Assembly: GCF_006716065.1 (NCBI RefSeq) | Contig: NZ_VFOL01000001.1 | Span: 2,852,001-2,916,000, forward strand | DNA: 64,000 bases | Direction of reading: 5' to 3' | DNA from: Salinispora arenicola | Lineage (GTDB): Bacteria; Actinomycetota; Actinomycetes; Mycobacteriales; Micromonosporaceae | In this document: piece after piece, positions 1 through 9,268 of the stretch | Numbering within the stretch: the stretch's first letter is position 1 | Layout: the number at the start of each line of letters is the position of its first letter | The notes under the pieces: model-generated | Seen by the model: the letters and a program-made list of their open reading frames with translations, nothing else | The model's database searches: none | Told to the model about the DNA's origin: nothing | Program-made: the position numbers and the translations under genes

Positions 1-1007
1 GTCGCGGTGTCCGGGACCAGGGTCGGGGTGGTGAGGAAGTAGCCGGCCAGCGCCGCCAGCGTGACGTCCAGGGCGTCTGGGGGAGCGTTGGCGGCGGCTG
101 GATGCGCCGCGAAGGCCGCGTCCAGCCAGTCCGTGGTCACGGCGGGCGCTGGTGCGACGGCGGCCTCCGGGCCGGACACCCTCGTCGGGCCGGCAGGCAA
201 CCTCGTGCCGCCGGTCGTGGCCAGTGGTCCGACCGTGACCTCCGGATCGCCGGCGGCGTGCCCGCCGAGGAGCAGCGTCACCAGGTCGAACCAGGCCGGA
301 CCGCGACAGAGCCAGGTCCAGTCGCAGAACCACACCTGCCCGTCCGGGCCGAACAGCACGTTGTCCGGCCGTAGGTCGCCGTGGATCAGACTGGACGCCG
401 AAGCGACGTACCCCGGGAGTCGGGACTCGAGCCCGACCAACTCGGGTAGCCGCTGCTCAAGTCCGGCGGGGAACGGCGGAGCGGGCTCCCGGCCCGCCGC
501 CACATCGCCCCAACGGAGGATGTCGGCCTGGGCCAGGTCGGCCAGGTGGGGCGGGTTGAGCGCGGCGAGGTCGTTCGGCGGGGTGTCCAGGGCGGCGGCG
601 ACGCCCGCGTACGCGGTCAGGGTGCTGGCCAGCTCCGACGGCTCCCACGGGCGCCGGGGCGGGTAGCCGTCGACCACGTCGAGGGCGATCGCGAACCAGC
701 TGGAGTCGGCCAGCGTCCAGCGGGTGCGGGGCGCCGGCAAGCCGGACGGGAGCCGGTCGAGGATCGCCGCCTCCCATCCGTACCAGCTGGCTAGGCGGGA
801 GTCGTGGGGCGCGGCCTTGACGAAGGCCCGACTGCCGTCGGCGGCGGTCAGTACCCCGGCGAAGCCACGCGTGAAACCGGCGGTTGCGGTGCGGGTGGCG
901 ACCACGGGGGCGCCGAGGCGGTCGGCGAGAGCCGCCCGCATTCCCACTGGCAGATCGGACCAGCCGGGTCGGCGGGTGGTCACCGGGCGCGGGGGTGAAC
1001 TCGGCAT
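1..1007 (-). CDS. Aminoglycoside phosphotransferase (APH) family protein, 3' end cut by window edge
   Basis: The minus-strand frame from the ATG at 1007 stays open to base 1, giving at least 335 residues. The kinase-like APH fold is shown by the catalytic-loop motif HGDLRPDN and, about 20 residues on, by CDWTW, which supplies the metal-binding Asp. The N-terminal part is Arg/Ala rich, with a nucleotide-fold segment around GFTRGFAGV. Family members phosphorylate aminoglycosides, macrolides, homoserine or other small hydroxylated molecules; the substrate cannot be read here. Nothing next to it is a resistance or biosynthesis gene, so a housekeeping kinase is as likely as drug resistance. The gene is divergent from the DUF4240 gene across a 189-nt gap. 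The C terminus lies outside the window. Confidence 0.8.
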   Translation of the reverse strand, partial: MPSSPPRPVTTRRPGWSDLPVGMRAALADRLGAPVVATRTATAGFTRGFAGVLTAADGSRAFVKAAPHDSRLASWYGWEAAILDRLPSGLPAPRTRWTLADSSWFAIALDVVDGYPPRRPWEPSELASTLTAYAGVAAALDTPPNDLAALNPPHLADLAQADILRWGDVAAGREPAPPFPAGLEQRLPELVGLESRLPGYVASASSLIHGDLRPDNVLFGPDGQVWFCDWTWLCRGPAWFDLVTLLLGGHAAGDPEVTVGPLATTGGTRLPAGPTRVSGPEAAVAPAPAVTTDWLDAAFAAHPAAANAPPDALDVTLAALAGYFLTTPTLVPDTA

Positions 1008-1196
1008 CCCCCCAGTGTCGTACGGGACCGCGAGGTCACCGGTCAGGAAGGGCGACGTGTCGCCGAAAGAGGCGGCGACGCGTCGTCGGACGGACAGGCG
1101 CGTCGTCGGACGGACAGTGGTGAGCGGGTTGTGGTGTGGGGCCCGCGGCGTACGTCGGGCGGCGGTCGGTGGTGGGTTCTGGAAGACTGCCGGCAC

Positions 1197-1733
1197 ATGA
1201 GAACCGACGAGTTCTGGCAGCTGATCGACCAGGCCCGCGCGGGTGGTGGGGGAGCACCGGACGCCGTCGCCGCACGGGCTGTCGCGCTGCTCGCGCGGCG
1301 GGAGCCGGAGGAGATCCTCGGGTACGCGCGCCACCAGGCCCGGGTGCTGGCCGCCTCGCACCGGGTGGACCTGTGGGGTGCGGCATATCTGATCAACGGC
1401 GGCGTCTCCGATGACGGCTTCCACCACTTCCGGGGCTGGCTGATGGCCCAGGGACGGGAAGTGTTCGCCCGTGCCGTCGCCGAGCCGGACTCGCTGGCCG
1501 AGCTGCCGCAGGTGCGGGCCGCGTCGTTGTCCGGCGAGGAGTTCGCCTGTGGCCGGATGCTGGCCGTGCCGTGGGACGCGTACCGAAAGGCGACTGCGGT
1601 CGACCTGCCGGCGGACCGGGATCCGGTTCCGGTGCCCGACCTCAACGACTTCTGGGACTTCGACGACGCGGATGAGGCTCGTCGGCGGCTGCCCAAGCTT
1701 GCCGTCCTGTTCGTCGAGCCGCCCGGCGAATAG
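1197..1733 (+). CDS. DUF4240 domain protein
   Basis: 178 residues beginning [14 protein letters not shown], the usual opening of the DUF4240 family, which is widespread in actinobacteria and has no established function. Conserved features are the Trp/Asp-rich helix at the N terminus, the central YLINGG and [12 protein letters not shown] segments, and the C-terminal [10 protein letters not shown] segment. It is soluble, with no signal peptide or membrane helix. An upstream in-frame GTG exists, but the family normally starts at this ATG. An AAGACT hexamer lies 8 nt before the ATG and may be a -10 element. The gene stands alone, about 150 nt before lepA. Confidence 0.75.
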   Translation: MRTDEFWQLIDQARAGGGGAPDAVAARAVALLARREPEEILGYARHQARVLAASHRVDLWGAAYLINGGVSDDGFHHFRGWLMAQGREVFARAVAEPDSLAELPQVRAASLSGEEFACGRMLAVPWDAYRKATAVDLPADRDPVPVPDLNDFWDFDDADEARRRLPKLAVLFVEPPGE

Positions 1734-1881
1734 TCCGGCCTGCCGGCCGAGTGTGGTTGGGCGTACCGGTTCGATACGTTCGGGTTCGCCCGCGCAACGG
1801 GCCGACGGGCGTGGCGTGGGAGCATGTAGGGGGCCGGTGCCGCGCCGGCCGCTCAACGTCAGTCGACCAGAACGGACCGCT

Positions 1882-3759
1882 GTGCCACCGACGCTCGATT
1901 CCGGCGCGAACACTCCTGGTGCCACCGAACCGGCGCGTATCCGGAACTTCTGCATCATCGCCCACATCGACCATGGGAAGTCGACCCTGGCCGACCGGAT
2001 GTTGCAGCTCACCGGCGTGGTTGACGCCCGGCAGATGCGGGCGCAGTACCTCGACCGGATGGACATCGAGCGTGAGCGCGGGATCACCATCAAGAGTCAG
2101 GCCGTCCGGATGCCGTGGACGATCCGGGAGGGGGAGCGGGCCGGCGAGAGCGCCGTGCTCAATATGATCGATACTCCCGGGCACGTCGACTTCACCTACG
2201 AGGTGTCCCGCTCTCTCGCGGCCTGTGAGGGCGCAATCCTGCTGGTCGACGCCGCCCAGGGCATCGAGGCGCAGACCCTGGCCAACCTCTACCTGGCGCT
2301 CGAGAACGATCTGCACATCATCCCGGTGCTCAACAAGATCGACCTGCCGGCGGCGCAGCCGGAGAAGTACGCCGAGGAACTGGCCCATCTGATCGGTGGC
2401 GACCCGGCGGACTGCATTCGGGTCTCCGGCAAGACCGGTGCGGGCGTGCCGTACCTACTCGACGAGATCGTCCGGCAGTTCACTCCGCCGGTCGGGGTGG
2501 CGGACTCGTCGGCCCGAGCGATGATCTTCGACTCGGTGTACGACGTCTATCGTGGCGTGGTCACCTATGTCCGGGTGGTCGACGGGCAGATCAGCGCCCG
2601 GGACCGGATTAAGATGATGTCCACCGGCGCGGTCCACGAGTTGCTGGAGATCGGTGTGATCTCCCCGGAGATGGTCAAGGCAGACGCGCTCGGCGTCGGC
2701 GAGGTGGGGTATCTGATCACCGGCGTGAAGGACGTCCGGCAGTCCCGGGTCGGTGACACCGTCACCATCAACGCGCGGCCGGCGGATGAGCCGCTCGGCG
2801 GTTACAAGGATCCGAAGCCGATGGTCTACTCCGGCCTCTACCCGATTGACGGGTCGGACTACCCGAACCTGCGGGACGCGTTGGACAAGCTCAAACTCAA
2901 TGACGCGGCGCTGACGTACGAGCCGGAGACGTCCGGCGCGCTCGGCTTCGGCTTTCGCTGTGGCTTCCTTGGCCTGCTGCACCTGGAGATCATCCGGGAG
3001 CGGTTGGAGCGGGAGTTCAACCTCGATCTGATCTCCACCGCGCCGAACGTCGTCTACCGGGCCATCTCCGAGGACGGCGAAGAGGTCGTGGTGACCAACC
3101 CGAGTGAGTACCCAACCGGCAAGATCGCCGAGGTGTACGAGCCGACGGTGCGCGCCACCGTGTTGACCCCGAACGACTTCGTCGGTGCGGTCATGGAGCT
3201 CTGCCAGGGTCGACGGGGCAATCTGCTCGGCATGGACTACCTCTCCGCCGACCGGGTGGAGCTTCGCTACACGTTGCCGCTGGCGGAGATCATTTTTGAC
3301 TTCTTCGATCAGTTGAAGAGCCGTACCAAGGGGTACGCGTCGCTGGACTACGAGCCCTCCGGTGAGCAGGCCTCCGATCTGGTCAAGGTCGACATCCTGC
3401 TGCACGGTGAGCCGGTCGACGCGTTCAGTGCGATCGTGCACAAGGACAAGGCGTACACCTACGGCACCACCATCGCCGCGAAGCTGCGCTCCCTGATTCC
3501 CCGTCAGCAGTTCGAGGTGCCTATTCAGGCAGCGATCGGCAGCCGGGTGATCGCCCGTGAAACGATCCGGGCAATTCGTAAGGACGTCCTGGCGAAGTGT
3601 TACGGCGGTGACATCAGCCGGAAGCGCAAGCTGCTGGAGAAGCAGAAGGAAGGCAAGAAGCGGATGAAGATGGTGGGCCGGGTCGAGGTGCCGCAGGAAG
3701 CATTCATCGCCGCGCTCTCCTCGGACTCCGGGGGCGGTAAGCCGTCCGGCAAGAAGTGA
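1882..3759 (+). CDS. lepA: Elongation factor 4 (LepA), ribosome-associated GTPase
   Basis: 625 residues, normal length for LepA. G-domain motifs are present in order: AHIDHGKST (P-loop), DTPGHVDF (switch II) and NKID. They are followed by EF-G-like domains II, III and V and the LepA-specific C-terminal domain ending in a Lys-rich tail. EF4 binds translating ribosomes, can promote back-translocation and affects 30S biogenesis. The GTG at 1882 was chosen because the protein then begins VPPTLDSGA and reaches the P-loop at the expected distance; the frame is open further upstream only because it overlaps the DUF4240 gene. Actinobacteria commonly carry this short N-terminal extension. Monocistronic here. 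Confidence 0.97.
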   Translation: MPPTLDSGANTPGATEPARIRNFCIIAHIDHGKSTLADRMLQLTGVVDARQMRAQYLDRMDIERERGITIKSQAVRMPWTIREGERAGESAVLNMIDTPGHVDFTYEVSRSLAACEGAILLVDAAQGIEAQTLANLYLALENDLHIIPVLNKIDLPAAQPEKYAEELAHLIGGDPADCIRVSGKTGAGVPYLLDEIVRQFTPPVGVADSSARAMIFDSVYDVYRGVVTYVRVVDGQISARDRIKMMSTGAVHELLEIGVISPEMVKADALGVGEVGYLITGVKDVRQSRVGDTVTINARPADEPLGGYKDPKPMVYSGLYPIDGSDYPNLRDALDKLKLNDAALTYEPETSGALGFGFRCGFLGLLHLEIIRERLEREFNLDLISTAPNVVYRAISEDGEEVVVTNPSEYPTGKIAEVYEPTVRATVLTPNDFVGAVMELCQGRRGNLLGMDYLSADRVELRYTLPLAEIIFDFFDQLKSRTKGYASLDYEPSGEQASDLVKVDILLHGEPVDAFSAIVHKDKAYTYGTTIAAKLRSLIPRQQFEVPIQAAIGSRVIARETIRAIRKDVLAKCYGGDISRKRKLLEKQKEGKKRMKMVGRVEVPQEAFIAALSSDSGGGKPSGKK

Positions 3760-4086
3760 GCACAGTCGATCCGACACGCGGCGGCTCGCCGGAGAGCTCG
3801 GCGTCTGGGCTGGGTGCCGGTACGGCTGTGGCGAGCGGCCGCGGGGCGGTCCCTCTTGTGGAGGGTCAGTGCTGCTGGGCGTGCGTCACGACCGCCTGCC
3901 ACGGTTGAACAGGTGCCTACCCTGGCCGTGGTCTGGCACTCGTTTTCGTTCGTCGCCGCCCGGAACAGGTGCGGTTGACGGCCCGACCAGAACCGTGTGA
4001 GGTGCGGACCTCGTCGTGTTGACCAGGTGTCGGGGCGCCGCGGCGAGGGCGCATCGGCGCCCCCGCCGTGAGCAACCTGGTCGACC
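3760..4086. other. Intergenic region between converging lepA and lysozyme-like gene
   Basis: 327 bases between the stop of lepA and the stop of the opposing gene. No open frame with credible codon structure is visible. The only structure seen is the hairpin annotated separately at 4041-4068. Confidence 0.6.
4041..4068. terminator. Hairpin, probable bidirectional terminator
   Basis: A 6-bp GGGCGC/GCGCCC stem closed by an ATCG loop, extended after a 2-nt internal mismatch by CGGC/GCCG. It sits between two converging genes and has no T tract, as is common for actinobacterial terminators. Confidence 0.5.
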
Positions 4087-4947
4087 TCAGGAAGCGTCGA
4101 GGACCTCGGCGACCACCCGGGTGGGTGGTTGTTCACCGGTCACCCGATCCCAGGTGCCCTTCTCCGCAGTCCACTGTAGTCCGTCGAAGCGGACCCGTCG
4201 GACACCGTTGTCCTGGGCGTGCGATACCAGCCAGTGCGCGTACCGCCAGCCGCCCCGCTCGTCGTCCACCGTCACCGTGAGGCGGGTCAGGTCGGTCGCA
4301 GCGGCCGAGGCGGCAAGCCCCCAGTCCAGGGCGAGCCCCTGGGTCAGGGCCGCGGTCGCCGCCGCCCCACGGCGCTGCGGGTCACCGCCGATGGTGCACG
4401 CCACCGCCCCGGTGGCGTGACCGAGCAGGGCCCGGCTCAGCACCTCCGACTCGTCCGCCCACTTCTGGTACGCCTCCGGGAAGGCCGAGCGCTGCACGGT
4501 CTGAGCGGCGTCGGTGACCCGCATCCCCTCCCAGTCCCGCACCTTCGCCAGCGCGGCGTAGAACGTGTTCGTCGCGTACCGCGGATCCCGGATCTGGGCC
4601 GGTGAGCCCCAGCCCTGGCTTGGCCGCTGCTGGAACAGGCCCACCGAGTCCCGGTCACCGCCGGCCAGGTTGCGCAGGCCCGATTCCTGGTACGCGGTCG
4701 CCAACGCCACCACGACCGCCCGTTCCGGCATGCCGCGCTGGGCCCCGATGGCCGCGATGGTCGCCGCGTTGGCCATCTGGCGGGCGTCCAGCGTCACCCG
4801 GCCGTCCGCCGAAACGGTGCAACTGCGCCCGGTGAATGTGAGCCGCAGCCCGTCCGCAAAGTGCCGGAAGGCGACGAAGAGCCCGACCACGGTGACGAGC
4901 ACGAGAACGACGCCAGCCGCCACGATTGCCCGAGTCCGCACCTGCAC
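4087..4947 (-). CDS. Membrane-anchored lysozyme-fold (transglycosylase-like) protein
   Basis: 286 residues. One N-terminal membrane helix (about residues 8-29) leaves the rest outside. The extracellular part contains ALATAYQESGLRNLAGGDRDS followed by VGLFQQRPSQGWG, which resembles the catalytic Glu and GLFQ segments of transglycosylase SLT/lysozyme-like domains. Actinobacterial homologues are often left hypothetical or mislabelled 'heavy metal transporter'. The Glu in the YQESGL segment would be the catalytic acid if the domain is active. Activity is inferred from motif resemblance alone. The GTG start at 4947 follows an AGGGGG ribosome site. Transcription converges on lepA. Confidence 0.65.
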   Translation of the reverse strand: MQVRTRAIVAAGVVLVLVTVVGLFVAFRHFADGLRLTFTGRSCTVSADGRVTLDARQMANAATIAAIGAQRGMPERAVVVALATAYQESGLRNLAGGDRDSVGLFQQRPSQGWGSPAQIRDPRYATNTFYAALAKVRDWEGMRVTDAAQTVQRSAFPEAYQKWADESEVLSRALLGHATGAVACTIGGDPQRRGAAATAALTQGLALDWGLAASAAATDLTRLTVTVDDERGGWRYAHWLVSHAQDNGVRRVRFDGLQWTAEKGTWDRVTGEQPPTRVVAEVLDAS

Positions 4948-5134
4948 CCCCTGTTTGACGAGTCCGACAAGCGTAAGCCCCGTGTGCCCGGTGGGCTGCC
5001 GGCCATCCCGGGCAGTGCCGCCACTGGCGGTCGATCGGTCCGGTTGGACGGCGGGGTCGGACCGGCGGCGGCGCCACTGGGCGAATGCCTGGGCGGCAGC
5101 GACTTCCCGCGCCCGGCCGGCCAGAAACCCGGTG

Positions 5135-5917
5135 CTATGCGCCCGGCACCCAGCTCGCTGGCCGTTTCTCTCGGAACGCCAGGACGCCCTCCTGACCCTC
5201 TGCAGAGAGAAAGTATTCGGTGGAGCGGGCGGCCAGGTCGGCGAGCTCGACCTGGAGGTCGGCCGTGGTGGGGCGGCGTAGCAGTTGCTTGGCCCCGGCC
5301 AGCGCGCCGGGCGCGCCCCGGACCAGGGAGTCGCAGTAGCGGGCGACGACCGCGTCCAGCTCTGCCAACGGCACCGCCGCGGTGACCAGACCGACCTCGG
5401 CGGCCCGCTGCCCGTCGAAGGTGTCCCCGGTCAGGTACAGCTCTGCCGCAGCTCGTGGCCGCAGCCGGGGCAGCACCGTCGCCGAGATCACCGCCGGGAT
5501 CACCCCGATTCGGACCTCGGTGAACGCGAACGTCACCTGCTGCGCGCAGACCGCCAGGTCGGCTGCGGCGATCAGGCCCAGTCCGCCGGCCCGTGCCGGC
5601 CCGGCCACTCGCGCCACCACCGGCTTCGGGCACTCCCACACCGCCGCGAGCACGTCTCCGAGCATCCCGGCCGGCACCGTTCCGCTGGCATACGCGGCGG
5701 CGGTCTCCTTCAGGTCGGCGCCGGAGCAGAACACCGGCCCGGTGTGGTCCAGCACGACCACGCGTACGGTGTCGTCGGCAACCGCCGCGGTGAGTCCGTC
5801 GAGTAGTTGGGTCATCAGCGGTGTGGAGAGCGCGTTGCGGTTGTGGGGGCTGTCCAGGGTGAGGGTGGTCACCCCGCCGACCGTGGCGGCCCGCACGAGC
5901 GCGTCGGGAGAGGTCAT
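5135..5917 (-). CDS. Enoyl-CoA hydratase/isomerase family protein
   Basis: 260 residues of crotonase fold. Visible signatures are the N-terminal strand VTTLTLDSPHNRNALS, the oxyanion-hole segment FCSGADLKE, and the second oxyanion segment around ARAGGLGLIAAADLAV. Members hydrate or isomerise acyl-CoA thioesters; the exact substrate is unknown. The position of the usual catalytic Glu lies near EVRIGVIPAV, where a Glu is present. The ATG at 5917 was preferred to the upstream ATG at 5938 because a TAGTGT -10 hexamer ends 7 nt before it, which would make the transcript leaderless. The gene is divergent from hemW, with only 19 nt between the start codons. Confidence 0.88.
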   Translation of the reverse strand: MTSPDALVRAATVGGVTTLTLDSPHNRNALSTPLMTQLLDGLTAAVADDTVRVVVLDHTGPVFCSGADLKETAAAYASGTVPAGMLGDVLAAVWECPKPVVARVAGPARAGGLGLIAAADLAVCAQQVTFAFTEVRIGVIPAVISATVLPRLRPRAAAELYLTGDTFDGQRAAEVGLVTAAVPLAELDAVVARYCDSLVRGAPGALAGAKQLLRRPTTADLQVELADLAARSTEYFLSAEGQEGVLAFREKRPASWVPGA

Positions 5918-5923
5918 GCCGGG

Positions 5924-5930
5924 CACACTA
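5924..5930. promoter_or_regulatory. Overlapping divergent -10 elements (hydratase/hemW)
   Basis: The 7-base CACACTA reads as CACACT on the plus strand, 7 nt before the hemW ATG at 5937. On the minus strand it reads TAGTGT, 7 nt before the hydratase ATG at 5917. Both fit the NANNNT -10 consensus of actinobacterial sigma-A promoters, so the two start sites would share one melting region. Confidence 0.55.
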
Positions 5931-5936
5931 GTGGCC

Positions 5937-7160
5937 ATGCCCGGTGTCCTTCCAGCAGGCGAGACCGTCCCCGTTGACGGGTCGCTGCCCGCGACCGCCC
6001 TGACCTCGTCGGGTACGCGGGGTTTCGGCGTGTACCTACACGTCCCCTTCTGCGCCAGTCGGTGCGGGTACTGCGACTTCAATACGTACACGGCGGCCGA
6101 GCTGGGCGGCGGCGCCAGCCGGGAGGAATACGTCGAGGCGATACTCGCCGAACTCGCGTTGGCTGCCCGGGTGCTGCGGGAGCACCGCCCGCCCAGGGTC
6201 GACACGGTGTTCGTCGGCGGCGGCACCCCCACCCTGCTGCCCGCCACGGACCTCGCACGGATCCTCGACGGCATCGACCGTACCTGGGGGCTGGCCGCCG
6301 ACGCCGAGGTCACCACCGAGGCCAACCCGGAGTCGGTCACCCCGCGGTCCCTCGCCGCACTGCGGGCCGCCGGCTACACGAGGATCTCGCTGGGGATGCA
6401 GTCCGCCTCGCCCGGGGTACTCGCGGTCCTGGACCGGCAGCACAGCGCCGGCCGGGCCGTTGCCGCCGCCCAGGAGGCCCGTGACGTCGGATTCGAGCAT
6501 GTCAACCTGGACCTGATCTATGCGACGCCGGGGGAGAGCGCGGCCGACTTCGCCGCCTCGCTGGACCAGGCGATCACCGCCGGAGTGGACCACGTCAGCG
6601 CGTACGCCCTGATCGTGGAGGAGGGCACCCGGCTCGCTGCCCAGGTGCGGCGGGGTGAGCTGGCGTACCCCTGCGACGACGTCGCCGCGGACCGCTACCT
6701 AGCCGCGGAGGCCGCCCTCGACGCGGCCGGGTTCTCCTGGTACGAGGTCTCCAACTGGGCGCGGACGCCGGCCGCCCAATGTCGGCACAACCTGCTGTAC
6801 TGGACGGGCGGGGACTGGTGGGGCCTCGGCCCGGGGGCGCACAGCCATATCGGCGGGGTGCGCTGGTGGAATGTCAAACACCCCGCGACGTACGCCCAGC
6901 GCCTCGCCGCGGGGGCGTCGCCCGGACTCGCCCGGGAGGTGTTGACCGCCGACGAGGCGCACACGGAGGAGGTCATGTTGCGGCTACGGCTCGCTGACGG
7001 TCTGCCGTTGGAGGTGCTGGGTTCGGCTGGCCGCGCCGGTGCCGATCGGGCGCGGACGTCCGGCCTGCTGGTCGAGTCGGCGTACGCCGCTGGTCGTGCG
7101 GTGTTGACCCTGCGCGGTCGGCTGCTCGCTGACGCGGTGGTTCGGGACCTGCTCGCCTGA
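5937..7160 (+). CDS. hemW: HemW-type radical SAM protein (heme chaperone)
   Basis: 407 residues. The radical-SAM cluster motif CASRCGYCDF (CxxxCxxC) lies near residue 37, after the YLHVPFC lead-in typical of this family. It is followed by FVGGGTPTLL and EANPESV, then the C-terminal HemW domain with HNLLYWTGGDWWGLGPGAHS. HemW proteins bind heme and insert it into target proteins; older annotations call them oxygen-independent coproporphyrinogen III oxidase. The CxxxCxxC motif followed by Asp-Phe is the HemW form. In core genomes the gene sits beside hrcA-dnaJ, as here. The ATG at 5937 fits the leaderless promoter described above. Confidence 0.93.
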   Translation: MPGVLPAGETVPVDGSLPATALTSSGTRGFGVYLHVPFCASRCGYCDFNTYTAAELGGGASREEYVEAILAELALAARVLREHRPPRVDTVFVGGGTPTLLPATDLARILDGIDRTWGLAADAEVTTEANPESVTPRSLAALRAAGYTRISLGMQSASPGVLAVLDRQHSAGRAVAAAQEARDVGFEHVNLDLIYATPGESAADFAASLDQAITAGVDHVSAYALIVEEGTRLAAQVRRGELAYPCDDVAADRYLAAEAALDAAGFSWYEVSNWARTPAAQCRHNLLYWTGGDWWGLGPGAHSHIGGVRWWNVKHPATYAQRLAAGASPGLAREVLTADEAHTEEVMLRLRLADGLPLEVLGSAGRAGADRARTSGLLVESAYAAGRAVLTLRGRLLADAVVRDLLA

Positions 7161-7332
7161 TCGGTGACTTCCGGTCCTCGCCGGCCAGTGGCCACGAACC
7201 GCACGGGCCACGAACCGCACGTGTTTCCGGTCCATCCAGTCAGTATGGGCAGGTCGCACGTATTGGTCGGTGTGAGTGTGGACCGCGACGGCGGTGGGAC
7301 CTGGCGGCAGCGGAGCCGACCGGCCGGAACCC

Positions 7333-7377
7333 GGCCGGTCGGGATCCGGCCAGTCGGGGTCAGGCCAGTCGGGCTTC
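7333..7377. repeat. Three imperfect 15-bp tandem repeats
   Basis: Three consecutive 15-mers beginning GGCCGGTCGG or GGCCAGTCGG, and ending at the stop codon of the DUF4870 gene. They lie in the space between the converging hemW and DUF4870 genes. They have no spacer and no known role. Confidence 0.6.
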
Positions 7378-7936
7378 ACTTGATGAGGCTGGCCGACATC
7401 GGGTAGCGGTACTGCCGGCCGTCATTCGCCCGCAGGGTGGCGATGACGCCGAACACGATCTGGATCACCACGACGGCGAGGTTCGGCAGGAACAGCAGGC
7501 ACCAGCCCACGAAGAGCAGGACGAAGGCGATCAAGGACCAGACGATCTGGAAGTTGAGCGCCGCTTGGGCGTGCGCGCGGACGGTCGGTGACTGGTTGCC
7601 GCGGGCCAGGTAGGCGACCAGCGGGGCGACGAACCCGAGCATACCGAAGCTGATCAGTGCGCCGAGCGCGCCGCCGAGGTGCGCGACGAGGACCCACATC
7701 CGGTCCTCGCTGTTCACGTAACCGCCCGGCGGGCCGTACCCGCCGCCGAACGGGTAGTCGGCAGCGCCGGGTGGGTAGCCGCCGGGCGGGGGCGTACCGC
7801 CGGGGGGTGGGTAGCTGCCCGGCGGCGGAAAGCTGCCCGGGCCGGACGCTCCGGGCAACGGGGTGGTGGGATCGTCGGGGCCAGGGCCGGGTAGCCCAGG
7901 CTCTCCGCCGGTGGGAGGGCGAGGTGGTTCCGTCAT
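7376..7936 (-). CDS. DUF4870 domain membrane protein
   Basis: 186 residues. The first about 80 are a low-complexity Pro/Gly-rich cytoplasmic tail (repeats of PPPGGxPPPGG). They are followed by the DUF4870 core with three predicted membrane helices, starting near EDRMWVLVAHLGGALGALISF and including FQIVWSLIAFVLLFVGWCLL. DUF4870 (Tic20-like fold) proteins are small integral membrane proteins of unknown function. The ATG at 7936 has a TACGGT -10 hexamer 6 nt upstream, so the mRNA may be leaderless. The upstream in-frame extension is a shadow. Divergent from hrcA. Confidence 0.85.
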   Translation of the reverse strand: MTEPPRPPTGGEPGLPGPGPDDPTTPLPGASGPGSFPPPGSYPPPGGTPPPGGYPPGAADYPFGGGYGPPGGYVNSEDRMWVLVAHLGGALGALISFGMLGFVAPLVAYLARGNQSPTVRAHAQAALNFQIVWSLIAFVLLFVGWCLLFLPNLAVVVIQIVFGVIATLRANDGRQYRYPMSASLIK

Positions 7937-8107
7937 GGGGCCACCGTAGGCGCAGCGGACAACGATCCCCAGTGCGACACCGCCCTGGTTGTCCGGATGA
8001 TCATTCGATGCCGGCCCAGTCGGGCCGGGCAGCAGGCCCAGCGTCGTCATCCGATGACGGCGCTCGATCACTGTTGATCATCGCGATGGCGGGCGTGCCG
8101 ACGTAGA

Positions 8108-8134
8108 CTGGCACTCGCTAAAGTCGAGTGCCAG
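8108..8134 (+). promoter_or_regulatory. CIRCE operator (HrcA binding site) overlapping the promoter
   Basis: Perfect inverted repeat CTGGCACTC - 9 nt - GAGTGCCAG, against the CIRCE consensus TTAGCACTC-N9-GAGTGCTAA. A TAGACT -10-like hexamer (8104-8109) abuts its left arm, so bound HrcA would cover the start of transcription. It lies 43 nt upstream of the hrcA start. Confidence 0.93.
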
Positions 8135-8176
8135 GAGGCGTCCTGGTGCCCACGCGTGACGGGAGGAGGTGGGGAG

Positions 8177-9199
8177 ATGGATCTCGACGACCGCAAACTC
8201 GCGGTGTTGCGCGCGATCGTCGAGGACTACGTCGCCACGCAGGAACCCGTCGGCAGTAAGGTGCTGGTCGAGCGTCACCAACTCGGGGTCTCCCCCGCGA
8301 CGGTCCGCAACGACATGGCGGTGCTGGAGGAGGAGGGCTACATCCGGCAGCCGCACACCAGCGCCGGCCGGGTGCCCACCGACCGTGGCTATCGGCTCTT
8401 CGTGGACCGGCTGTCCCGGGTGAAGCCGCTCACTCCCGCCGAGCGCCGGGCGATCGAGCGCTTCCTGGTGGGCGCGGTCGACCTCGACGACGTGGTGCAC
8501 CGCACGGTGCGACTGCTGGCTCAGCTGACCCGGCAGGTCGCCGTCGTGCAGTACCCATCATTGGCCCGATCCTCGGTTCGCCACCTGGAACTGGTGCCGA
8601 TCTCCACCACTCGGCTGATGCTTGTCATGATCGTCGACACCGGCCGGGTCGAGCAGCGTCTCGTCGAGCTACCGGGGCCGATACCCCCGGACGACGTGAT
8701 CGACCTGCGTCAGCTGGTCAACGAGAAGCTGGTCGGCACCCGGCTCGCCGATACGCCACCGCTGGTGCAGGCGTTGGTCGATGAGGTGACCGCAGAGCTG
8801 CGGCCGGCCATGGCGACCCTCTCCACCGTTCTGTTGGAGACCCTCGTCGAGCGGCACGAGGAGCGCATCGCCCTCGCCGGCACCGCCAACCTCACCCGTG
8901 GTGGCCTGCTTGACTTCCAGGGCTCGTTGCGCCCCATCCTGGAGGCGTTGGAGGAAGAGGTGGTGCTCCTCAAACTCATCGGGGAGGTCGAGCCGAGCGC
9001 GATGCGCGTCCGGATCGGTGACGAGAACGAGATCGACAATCTTCGCGCCACCTCCGTGGTGAGCACAGGCTACGGCCCGGGGGTGACCATCCTGGGGGGC
9101 CTGGGAGTGGTCGGGCCAACCCGGATGGACTACCCCAGCACCATTGCCACGGTGCGCGCCGTGGCACGCTACGTGGGCGACCTGCTGGCCCAGAACTAG
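8177..9199 (+). CDS. hrcA: Heat-inducible transcription repressor HrcA
   Basis: 340 residues, full length. The N-terminal winged helix is [20 protein letters not shown] followed by [18 protein letters not shown], the classical HrcA DNA-reading helix. The central GAF-like and C-terminal domains follow. HrcA with GroEL represses groES-groEL and hrcA-dnaJ by binding CIRCE. The site at 8108-8134 shows the gene is autoregulated. The ATG at 8177 sits after a GGGAGGAGGTGGGG ribosome site. dnaJ follows after 69 nt, giving the usual actinobacterial hrcA-dnaJ operon. Confidence 0.97.
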   Translation: MDLDDRKLAVLRAIVEDYVATQEPVGSKVLVERHQLGVSPATVRNDMAVLEEEGYIRQPHTSAGRVPTDRGYRLFVDRLSRVKPLTPAERRAIERFLVGAVDLDDVVHRTVRLLAQLTRQVAVVQYPSLARSSVRHLELVPISTTRLMLVMIVDTGRVEQRLVELPGPIPPDDVIDLRQLVNEKLVGTRLADTPPLVQALVDEVTAELRPAMATLSTVLLETLVERHEERIALAGTANLTRGGLLDFQGSLRPILEALEEEVVLLKLIGEVEPSAMRVRIGDENEIDNLRATSVVSTGYGPGVTILGGLGVVGPTRMDYPSTIATVRAVARYVGDLLAQN

Positions 9200-9268
9200 A
9201 CATTCCCGTCCGGCCGGATCGGGCCGGCGGCCGGCGCAAGCGAGACGAACATGAGGACACGGAACGCA

